64,000 bases of DNA, taken from the NCBI RefSeq assembly GCF_007751715.1, contig NZ_CP036292.1, forward strand, positions 2,356,001 through 2,420,000, in the 5' to 3' direction. Below, one piece after another: positions 33,893-42,136 of the stretch; positions within the stretch are counted from its first letter, which is position 1, and every line of letters begins with the position of its first letter. The notes beneath the pieces were generated by a model. The model did no database searches and had not been told where the DNA came from. It saw only the letters and a program-made list of their open reading frames with translations. Both the position numbers and the translations under genes were made by a program. This stretch comes from Rosistilla oblonga. GTDB taxonomy: Bacteria; Planctomycetota; Planctomycetia; Pirellulales; Pirellulaceae.

Positions 33893-34192
33893 GTTACATC
33901 TTCTCAAACTTGTTGTAGATTTGTAAAAGACTGGTCCGCAAACCGATCGGCCATCGAGCGATGGCTGCAACGAATCTGGCGAACCCGAATGAAATTATAC
34001 GGTCCCAAGGAAAGATTGCCAAAGACCGTTTAGGCAAGTTCGCTGGTTTTGATTTTTTGCAGCTTAGTGGTATTGCAATTCCAGCTTGGCGTTGGTCGGT
34101 TAACGTCCACTGACCGCCGGACAGCTGATCGCTGGCGGAAAAAATTTACGCGACGCAAGCTGGTCGCCGGTTCGAAGCACGAAGAAAGCACT
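33893..34192. other. Divergent intergenic region (DUF2617 / trpG)
   Basis: About 300 bases. A TTGATT at 34049-34054 is followed 16 bases later by TATTGC, a weak promoter match for the amidotransferase gene. Nothing else could be supported. Confidence 0.3.
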
Positions 34193-34774
34193 ATGGTCGT
34201 TGTCATCGATAACTATGATTCGTTCACCTACAACTTGGTCCAGCGGTTGGGCGAAATCCAGCCGCAGATCGATGTGCAGGTTCGTCGCAACGACCAGATT
34301 TCGATCGAAGAGCTGGAACGACTGAAGCCCTCGCGAATCCTGATCTCGCCGGGCCCCTGCACTCCCAGCGAGGCGGGGATCAGCGTCGATGTCGTCAAAC
34401 ACTTCGCCGGGCGGATCCCATTGTTAGGCGTCTGTCTGGGGCATCAATCGATCGGCCAAGCTTTGGGAGGCAAGATCATCCGCGCCCCCGAACTGATGCA
34501 CGGCAAGACCGACCAGATCTACCACGACAACGGCGGATTGTTCGAGGGAATCGAGATGCCGTTTGTCGCCACGCGGTATCACAGCCTAGTGATCGAACCC
34601 GCTTCGCTCCCCGAGGATCTGATCGTTTCCGCCTGGACCGACACCGGCGGAACGCGGCAGATCATGGGCGTGCGGCACAAGAAATTTCAGCTCGAAGGCT
34701 GGCAATTCCACCCCGAGAGCTTTTTGACCGAACCGGGCATCGCACTGCTAACCCGCTTCCTCAACTGGACTTAA
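34193..34774 (+). CDS. Glutamine amidotransferase of anthranilate/aminodeoxychorismate synthase
   Basis: The 193-residue class I amidotransferase supplies ammonia to anthranilate synthase (TrpG) or aminodeoxychorismate synthase (PabA). The start IDNYDSFTYNLVQ, the nucleophile in LLGVCLGHQSIG (Cys about 81), the block GKTDQIYHD and the catalytic His-Glu in QFHPES (about 172-174) are all present. No trpE or pabB neighbour is in view, so it may serve both pathways. ATG 34193 is preferred, since earlier in-frame residues are not family-like. Confidence 0.93.
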   Translation: MVVVIDNYDSFTYNLVQRLGEIQPQIDVQVRRNDQISIEELERLKPSRILISPGPCTPSEAGISVDVVKHFAGRIPLLGVCLGHQSIGQALGGKIIRAPELMHGKTDQIYHDNGGLFEGIEMPFVATRYHSLVIEPASLPEDLIVSAWTDTGGTRQIMGVRHKKFQLEGWQFHPESFLTEPGIALLTRFLNWT

Positions 34775-34781
34775 ACGCCCC

Positions 34782-34857
34782 CATACCAGCACGAAGCGCA
34801 AGCGAGTGATCCCTCAACGCTCGCCCTCATACCAGCACGAAGCGCAAGCGAGTGATC
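34782..34857. repeat. Tandem pair of 30-base direct repeats
   Basis: Two exact copies of a 30-base unit (34782-34811 and 34828-34857), beginning CATACCAGCACGAAGCGCAA and ending GCGAGTGATC, are spaced 46 bases apart between the convergent trpG and sulfatase genes. The unit is not obviously palindromic. Its origin is unknown. Confidence 0.85.
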
Positions 34858-34886
34858 TCACTGCGACACTCCTACCATCCCCGCGC

Positions 34887-36344
34887 TCACCGTGCTCCCT
34901 TCTTCCCCGCCGGCGCATAATCGGGATCGAAATCGGGGTTGAGCGTCCGGGGGATATCCGCCTCCGTTTCGACCTGCCATTTCTTGAGCACCTTCAATAA
35001 CTCGGCCGCCTTTTCCGGATGTTGGTCGGCGAGATCGGTGCTTTCGCCTAAGTCATCCCGCAGGTTATAGAGCTCGATCGATCCGGTCTCAAAAAACTCC
35101 ATCAGCTTCCAATCGCCCATCCGGACGACGCTGCAGGGCGTCCCTCGCCAATACATCCGGTCGGTCCCGTAGATCGGCTTCACCTGCACTTCTCCGTTGA
35201 GATACAGCGGGTAGTGCCAGTAGATCGCGCGCGGAGCGATCGCGTTGCCCATCATCAGTGGAACGATGGAGACGCCGTCCAGCGGCTGGTCCTTCGCCAA
35301 CGGCGCCCCCGTCATTTCGGCAAACGTCGGCATGTAATCGACGCCCGTCACCGGCGTATCGCAGACGGATCCCGGCTTGATCTTCCCGGGCCAACTCATG
35401 ACAAGCGGCGTGCGAATACCGCCTTCGTAGAAGCCACCTTTGGAACCTTTCAGCGGCGTGTTCCAGGTCGCTCTGCCATACCCGCCGTTGTCGGACGTAA
35501 AGATTACCAGCGTCTCCTGCTGGATCCCGTTCTCCTCGATCGCCTGCCGCAGCCGGCCAACCGATCTATCGACAGCTTCGATCATCGCGGCGTAAACGGG
35601 GTTCCAGTTCCGGCTCCACTTTTTCGATGCCAGCTTCCTCTTGTATTTGTCGACCACGGCGGCGCGAGCATTGATCGGAGTGTGAACGTCGAAGTGGTTC
35701 AGATAGATAAAAAACGGATCGTCTTTGTTGTCGGAGATGTAATCGACAGCCGCATCGGTCAGCCACTGAGCGACATTTTTGTTGCCGTAGAATTTGTGAT
35801 CCTTCTTCAAGTCGGCGCCGCGCCCGTCGACATCGTTCCTGTCGAAGCCGAGCCCGCTGCCCGAACCGAGGTGCCATTTGCCCAGGTGCAACGTTTTGTA
35901 GTCGACTTGCTTCAGCAAGCGGGCCAACGAAAACGTCTCGGGATCCAAGCTACCAACGGTTGGGATCTTGCCGTCTCCTTTTGGCTTCTGCCTGCTGGGA
36001 ACCAACAACCGCATGTAACGCTGCTCTCCCTTGGAGACCATTCCGGGAGTCCACATCTTCGTCCGCGGCGTATACATTCCGCTCATGATGCAGGACCGTG
36101 AGGGCATGCAGTTCGCAGCACCAGGATACGCATCGGTGAACTCCATCCCCGACCGACAGAGCGCGTCGATGTTGGGCGTTTCGTAGAACTCCGCGCCGTT
36201 GTAGCCGACGTCCGCCCAGCCCAAATCGTCTGCCATGATGAAGACGATATTGGGCTTCCTGCCGTCTGCCGCTTGAACGACTCCATCAGTCACGACCAGC
36301 ATGATCGCGATGCTGGATGCCCAAATTGTTACCCGATTGATCAT
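34887..36344 (-). CDS. Secreted arylsulfatase-type sulfatase
   Basis: The 485-residue protein has a signal peptide (INRVTIWASSIAIMLVVTDG, cleavage near VQA-AD) and an alkaline-phosphatase-fold sulfatase domain. The metal-binding IVFIMADDLGWADVGYNGAE and the formylglycine motif NCMPSRSCIMSG are visible, with Cys about 79 to be modified by a formylglycine-generating enzyme. FTSDNGGYGRATWNTPLKGSKG lies further on. It probably desulfates algal polysaccharide. It is divergent from the PSCyt1/DUF1553 gene. Its open frame runs upstream through a REPIN, but ATG 36344 with the signal peptide is the credible start. Confidence 0.93.
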   Translation of the reverse strand: MINRVTIWASSIAIMLVVTDGVVQAADGRKPNIVFIMADDLGWADVGYNGAEFYETPNIDALCRSGMEFTDAYPGAANCMPSRSCIMSGMYTPRTKMWTPGMVSKGEQRYMRLLVPSRQKPKGDGKIPTVGSLDPETFSLARLLKQVDYKTLHLGKWHLGSGSGLGFDRNDVDGRGADLKKDHKFYGNKNVAQWLTDAAVDYISDNKDDPFFIYLNHFDVHTPINARAAVVDKYKRKLASKKWSRNWNPVYAAMIEAVDRSVGRLRQAIEENGIQQETLVIFTSDNGGYGRATWNTPLKGSKGGFYEGGIRTPLVMSWPGKIKPGSVCDTPVTGVDYMPTFAEMTGAPLAKDQPLDGVSIVPLMMGNAIAPRAIYWHYPLYLNGEVQVKPIYGTDRMYWRGTPCSVVRMGDWKLMEFFETGSIELYNLRDDLGESTDLADQHPEKAAELLKVLKKWQVETEADIPRTLNPDFDPDYAPAGKKGAR

Positions 36345-36376
36345 CGTATTTTTCCGTACGTTGGGAAGGTAGTTCG

Positions 36377-36445
36377 ATGGTCGCCTTTCGCTCCGCGAAA
36401 GAGCGTGCATCCGGGCCGCACTTTCGCGGAGCGAAAGGCGACCAT
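36377..36445. repeat. REPIN-like element P1 (inverted pair)
   Basis: Two inverted 25-base arms (36377-36401 and 36421-36445) are separated by 19 bases. Each arm is a mini-hairpin CTTTCGCTCCGCGAAAG preceded by GGTCGC, the layout of REP sequences arranged as a REPIN. It lies 33 bases upstream of the sulfatase start, in the divergent promoter region. Confidence 0.88.
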
Positions 36446-36605
36446 GGCAGCAACCACCCGATTGTATGGCAGGGAGGCGCAGAATCGACCATAATTCAAA
36501 GCTCTGGCGAATTTCTTGTCCAACCGAGCAGCCTGTGCGGGAAAGAATATGTACGGACGAACAGAACCCGATACCAGCACACGGCAAACGCGCGTCGCTG
36601 CGGCG

Positions 36606-36630
36606 ATGGTCGCATTTCGATCCGCGAAAG
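36606..36630 (+). repeat. REP-like half element S2 providing a start codon
   Basis: A single left arm differs from the consensus at two positions and is followed by TGTGTCCCCACAG, close to the spacer of element P5 (TGCGTCCCCATACAG). So it seems to be a truncated REPIN. Its ATG opens the PSCyt1/DUF1553 reading frame. Confidence 0.8.
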
Positions 36631-39600
36631 TGTGTCCCCACAGATCGATCATTCGAACAATCCACACGTTGGCCCTCCTGGCTGTCCTACTCACCAGCGG
36701 TATCGCACCGGCAAGCGCCGCGGACAAACCAAACAAAGAACTATCCGGCGAAAGCGAAGTCCTCTTCGTCCGCCGGATCGCACCGATGTTCCGTGAGAAG
36801 TGCCTCGGCTGTCACGGGCAGGATCCCGAAGCGATCGAAGGCGGGATCGACTTCCGCACGATCGCTCCATTGCTTGCTGGCGGAGATAGCGGCGAAGCTG
36901 GCATCGTACCGGGACAGCCCAACGCGAGCTCGATCTATCTGGCGGCGGCGCGAGGCGAAGACGCTTTCTCAGCGATGCCACCGAAAGAAAGCGAAGCCCT
37001 CAGCGAAGAACAGCTCCGGTGGCTCAGTCGTTGGATTGAAACGGGAGCCCACTGGCCATCGGATGAACGGACGCTCGCGATCGAAACGGAATTCGCCGAC
37101 GCCTGGTCGTCCGAAGATGGCGTGAAGGTCAACACCTCCGGCGGTCTCGATAGCAACTGGACCAACCGGCGCTACGACCCGGCGGGACTGTGGGCCTATC
37201 AACCGGTCGCTGGTCGCCTTTCGCTCCGCGATAACGATGCGAACTTTCACGAAGCGAAACGGGACGATGTCGATCACTTCATCGACGATGCGATGCCCGA
37301 CGGGATCGCCGTCGCACCACGAGCGGACCGCCGGACGCTGATCCGCCGTGCGACTTTCGATCTGACCGGATTGCCGCCGACGCCCGGCGAGATCGCTAGC
37401 TTCCTCAGCGACCCAGCGGATGACGTAACCGCCTTTCGCTCGCTCGTCGACCGCTTGCTCGCTTCACCTCATTACGGCGAACGGATGGCCCAACATTGGC
37501 TCGACGTGACTCGCTACGCCGACTCCTCCGGCTTCGCTAACGATTACCAGCGCGGCAACGCCTGGCGATACCGCGACTATGTCATCCGATCGTTTAACGA
37601 CGACAAACCTTATGACCAATTTGTCCGCGAGCAGATCGCGGGGGACGAGATCGATCCCGACGATCCTGAAGGCATCATCGCCGTGGGGTTCCTTCGCATG
37701 GGCCCTTGGGAATTGACAGGCATGGAAGTCGCCAAGGTCGCCCGAATGCGATTCCTCGACGACGTGACCAACAGCGTGGGCGAAACGTTTCTCGGCCAAT
37801 CGCTGCAATGCTGTCGTTGTCACGATCACAAATTCGATCCGATCCCTACTCGCGATTATTACAGCATCCAAGCCGTCTTCGCGACGACGCAATTGGCGGA
37901 ACGACCTGCCAGTTTTCTGCGGGATGAGAACACCAGCGGTTTTGAAGAGAAGACGTATCTCGAACAGCAGCGGAACAGCTACGCCCAAACGCAGCAGCAG
38001 TTAGATGAAGTCCTGCTGGAGAACGCTGAAAAATGGTACGACGACATGGTCGCCTTTCGCTCCGCGAAAGAGCGTTCCGACGATCAACGTCCGACTGCGG
38101 AGCAAACGACGACTCAAGATGAGCGCACTTTCGCGGAGCGAAAGGCGACCATCAAGCAGCGATGGAACGATGCGGTTACCAAGGCAAAACAGAAACGTTC
38201 GGGGCGGGGGAGTTTTGCTGCCGCTCGTGGTGCACTGATCTCTGCGGGAGTCGATCCACAGGAGATACCACCGGTCCGCGTCGGATTCACTCCGCAACAA
38301 TTTGGGCTCGAACGCGTCTCTCGCAAAGGCATGCAACGACTGCAGTGGGAATTCGATCGCTACCAACCGTTTGCACACTCGGTTTACAACGGGTACACGC
38401 CATCGATGACATCCGTCTCCCAACCGCTTCGAATACCCAAGGATCGCACTCGCGGTGAGCTCGAGAAATCGGTGATCCATACCGGCGGCGACCCGTTTGC
38501 CGCGGGCGAACCTGTCGCGGCGGGAGTGTTGAGTGTGATCGAGGACCAGGTTTCGGCGGAGATCCCCGGAACGATCGACGGTCGCCGAACAGCGCTCGCC
38601 AATTGGATCGCCGATCCCAAAAATCCGCTCACCACGCGCGTGATCGCCAACCGAGTCTGGCAATGGCACTTTGGTCGCGCGATCGCGGGAAATCCCAATA
38701 ACTTCGGTTCGACTGGCAAACGCCCCACGCATCCCGAGTTGCTCGATTGGTTAGCCGGTGAATTGGTTGCCAGCGGTTGGTCGATCAAGCACCTGCACCG
38801 CACGATCATGAACTCCGACACCTACTGTCGGTCGACTCGATACCCGCTCCCCGCGGAAGCGGATGAACCGCAAGATCCCCAATCGCTTGATCGCGACGCT
38901 TTGGCCCGCGCGTCGAACGCGTACGCAGTCTTCCTGCCGCGGCGTTTGAGTGCGGAAGAGCTTCGCGATTCGATGCTGAGTGTCAGCGGCGAATTAAATC
39001 CCGCGGTGGGTGGCATTCCCTGCCGACCGATCATCAATGCGGAAGTTGCGTTGCAACCGCGTCAGGTGATGGGCACGTTTGCTGCGGCGTGGACACCGAA
39101 TCCCAAGCCACAGCAACGCAACCGCCGCTCGATCTACGTTTTAAAACTCCGCGGCTTGGTCACGCCGGGGCTCGAAGTTTTCAACGCGCCGTCGCCCGAC
39201 TTCTCCTGCGAACGCCGTGACACATCGACAGTCACGCCTCAGGTGTTTGCAATGTTTAACAGCCGTAACACGCACGCCCGGGCGAGGGCATTGGCAAGAG
39301 AAGCGATGCAAAACACCTCCGATCCAACCGAAGCGATCGGCATAATTTATCAGCGATTGTTTTGCCGCGAAGCGACAGCGGAAGAGATTGAGCGATCCGT
39401 GACGCATTGGCAGCGGATCCAGTCGATGCTGCCAGCGACAGCGGATCCGGTCGACCCGCCAGCTCGCGAAGTCATCCGCGAGGCGGTTGAAGAGAACACA
39501 GGCGAGCGATTCCGCTTCACCGAAACAAGACACGCCGTCGACGACTTCCAACCCGACATACAACCAAGCGAAATGGATCCGAAGATACGAGCCTTAGCCG

Positions 39601-39650
39601 ATGTTTGTTTGGTGCTGATGAATAGCAACGAATTCGTATACGTGTACTGA
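36606..39650 (+). CDS. PSCyt1-DUF1549-DUF1553 protein with REPIN-encoded segments
   Basis: About 1,014 residues. A signal peptide (IIRTIHTLALLAVLLTSGIA) precedes a PSCyt1 haem motif (CLGCHG, about 75), DUF1549 (about 220-460, ending in CCRCHDHKFDPIPTRDYYSI) and DUF1553 (about 660-1000, TALANWIADPKNPLTTRVIA and NRVWQWHFGRAIAG). Such proteins are abundant in planctomycetes beside DUF1501 and sulfatase genes; their role is presumed extracytoplasmic polysaccharide metabolism. REP-derived sequence is translated in three places: residues 1-9 (MVAFRSAK), about 203-220 (GRLSLRD...) and 481-516 (MVAFRSAKERSDD to TFAERKATI). The frame stays open throughout. The in-frame ATG at 36516 is an alternative start, but it adds residues without signal character. 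Confidence 0.88.
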   Translation: MVAFRSAKVCPHRSIIRTIHTLALLAVLLTSGIAPASAADKPNKELSGESEVLFVRRIAPMFREKCLGCHGQDPEAIEGGIDFRTIAPLLAGGDSGEAGIVPGQPNASSIYLAAARGEDAFSAMPPKESEALSEEQLRWLSRWIETGAHWPSDERTLAIETEFADAWSSEDGVKVNTSGGLDSNWTNRRYDPAGLWAYQPVAGRLSLRDNDANFHEAKRDDVDHFIDDAMPDGIAVAPRADRRTLIRRATFDLTGLPPTPGEIASFLSDPADDVTAFRSLVDRLLASPHYGERMAQHWLDVTRYADSSGFANDYQRGNAWRYRDYVIRSFNDDKPYDQFVREQIAGDEIDPDDPEGIIAVGFLRMGPWELTGMEVAKVARMRFLDDVTNSVGETFLGQSLQCCRCHDHKFDPIPTRDYYSIQAVFATTQLAERPASFLRDENTSGFEEKTYLEQQRNSYAQTQQQLDEVLLENAEKWYDDMVAFRSAKERSDDQRPTAEQTTTQDERTFAERKATIKQRWNDAVTKAKQKRSGRGSFAAARGALISAGVDPQEIPPVRVGFTPQQFGLERVSRKGMQRLQWEFDRYQPFAHSVYNGYTPSMTSVSQPLRIPKDRTRGELEKSVIHTGGDPFAAGEPVAAGVLSVIEDQVSAEIPGTIDGRRTALANWIADPKNPLTTRVIANRVWQWHFGRAIAGNPNNFGSTGKRPTHPELLDWLAGELVASGWSIKHLHRTIMNSDTYCRSTRYPLPAEADEPQDPQSLDRDALARASNAYAVFLPRRLSAEELRDSMLSVSGELNPAVGGIPCRPIINAEVALQPRQVMGTFAAAWTPNPKPQQRNRRSIYVLKLRGLVTPGLEVFNAPSPDFSCERRDTSTVTPQVFAMFNSRNTHARARALAREAMQNTSDPTEAIGIIYQRLFCREATAEEIERSVTHWQRIQSMLPATADPVDPPAREVIREAVEENTGERFRFTETRHAVDDFQPDIQPSEMDPKIRALADVCLVLMNSNEFVYVY
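37211..37265. repeat. REPIN-like element P3, decayed, within a coding region
   Basis: Left arm 37211-37231 keeps 21 consensus bases; right arm 37244-37265 matches the inverted arm at 18 of 22 bases. It encodes the linker between the PSCyt1 and DUF1549 domains, in a different reading frame from the other copies. The decay implies an older insertion. Confidence 0.78.
38046..38152. repeat. REPIN-like element P4 within a coding region
   Basis: Perfect 25-base arms at 38046-38070 and 38128-38152 are inverted and separated by 57 bases. The whole 107-base insert is read through in frame and encodes a charged linker between DUF1549 and DUF1553. No target duplication is obvious. Confidence 0.9.
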
Positions 39651-39728
39651 TGGTCGCCTTTCGCTCCGCGAAAGTGCGTCCCCATACAGGTCTTTCGCGG
39701 AGCGAAAAACGACAATCTCTTTCGCGGA
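39650..39728. repeat. REPIN-like element P5 upstream of RAYT
   Basis: Left arm 39650-39674 is perfect; right arm 39692-39716 has mismatches near its end (AAACGAC for AGGCGAC). A further partial arm (CTTTCGCGGA, 39719-39728) follows. The element starts on the A of the preceding TGA stop. It ends 11 bases before the RAYT ATG. Confidence 0.88.
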
Positions 39729-39739
39729 GGTATCAATCC

Positions 39740-40390
39740 ATGATTGGCGAATTGTTTGATCCGAAAGCCGAACTATTCATCCATGAGCATTGCCGACCGC
39801 ATTGGTCCCAAGTTGGCGCAATCGTGTTTATTACGTTCCGGACTGCAGATTCGATTCCGAAGGAAGTCATTGAACGTTGGGAGCGGGAAAAGCAAGATTG
39901 GCTCGAGCGGAAAGGCCTTTCAATCACAGGTCAACACTGGTCTCAGATTGTGCCTACGCTCGACGACAGCATTCGCGAGATGTTCAATCGCAATTTTGAT
40001 CGCTGTCGAGAAGATTGTCTCGACACATGTTTAGGTGAATGTGTCTTGCGTCGCCCAGCACTAGCTAAAATTGTGGGCGATGCCTTGCTTTATTTTGATG
40101 CCATCCGATATCGGATGGGCGATTTCATCGTAATGCCCAATCATGTGCATGCACTTGTCGCTTTCAGCACCCCCGAAGCACTGGCAACCCAAACCGACTC
40201 CTGGCTCCATTACACCGCGTTTGAAATCAACAAAACGCTCGATCGTAAAGGAAAATTCTGGCAACAAGAGCCATTTGATCATCTTGTTCGCAGTCCTGAG
40301 CAATACGATTACCTTCGCGATTACATCCAATACAATCCACAGAAAGCTGGGCTTAATCCAGGCGAATATCTATATCGACGCTATGAATGA
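39740..40390 (+). CDS. REP-associated tyrosine transposase (RAYT, IS200-like)
   Basis: The 216-residue protein carries the Y1/HUH transposase core. The metal-binding motif is MPNHVHALV (His135, His137), FWQQEPFDHLVR (about 173-184) matches the RAYT W-x-x-x-x-F-D signature, and the catalytic tyrosine is probably Tyr195 in DYIQYNPQKAGL. This enzyme type nicks single-stranded hairpin ends. The frame is open upstream through the REPIN (to 39650), but ATG 39740 starts the recognisable domain. It is flanked on both sides by REPINs of the type scattered through the neighbouring genes, as expected if they are its substrates. It appears intact. Confidence 0.9.
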   Translation: MIGELFDPKAELFIHEHCRPHWSQVGAIVFITFRTADSIPKEVIERWEREKQDWLERKGLSITGQHWSQIVPTLDDSIREMFNRNFDRCREDCLDTCLGECVLRRPALAKIVGDALLYFDAIRYRMGDFIVMPNHVHALVAFSTPEALATQTDSWLHYTAFEINKTLDRKGKFWQQEPFDHLVRSPEQYDYLRDYIQYNPQKAGLNPGEYLYRRYE

Positions 40391-40462
40391 CGACTGACAG
40401 TTCTTTCGCAACAGGGCCTATATGAATGATTGCTTCACGCTCTGCGGCTCTTGAGCTATGAG

Positions 40463-40611
40463 ATGGTCGCCTTTCGCTCCGCGAAAGTGCGTACAACAAA
40501 AACTGCATTTGCAGCGTGCAAGGCACCAATATTCAACCAATTCCACGGCCACTTTGTATAACTGCGTTATCCGACTTTCTAGCGTTCTTTCGCGGAGCGA
40601 AAGACGACCAA
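40463..40611. repeat. REPIN-like element P6 downstream of RAYT
   Basis: Perfect left arm 40463-40487 and right arm 40587-40611 (one change in the core) are inverted, with a 99-base interior, the longest in the set. It sits directly upstream of the DUF1501 gene, so it may lie in its leader or promoter. Confidence 0.88.
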
Positions 40612-40637
40612 ACAGCGGCAACCACGGGACCCGACAC

Positions 40638-42050
<1,413 letters not shown>

Positions 42051-42092
42051 ACTGCCTGACAGCTTCAAACCGAATGCTGGCGTGCCACAGAT

Positions 42093-42111
42093 GCAGGAAC
42101 GCGGCTCCTGC
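42093..42111. terminator. Small hairpin between convergent genes
   Basis: GCAGGA and TCCTGC pair around a 7-base interior. No T-tract. It lies between the DUF1501 stop and the end of the permease gene and could close both transcripts weakly. Confidence 0.35.
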
Positions 42112-42136
42112 GGCTCGCGTATCTAAACCGCGCCGA

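Larger units (their letters stand above)
39650..40611. mobile_element. RAYT cassette: tyrosine transposase flanked by REPINs
   Basis: A 962-base block runs from the last base of the PSCyt1/DUF1553 stop codon to 26 bases before the DUF1501 ATG. It consists of REPIN P5, a RAYT gene and REPIN P6. It separates two genes usually found adjacent in planctomycetes. RAYTs are domesticated IS200/IS605 relatives thought to mobilise REPINs, and no terminal target duplication is expected for this mechanism. Confidence 0.82.

Noticed and set aside
34782-34857. CRISPR-like spacing of two 30-base repeats
   Set aside because: Only two copies, no palindromic character and no cas genes nearby.
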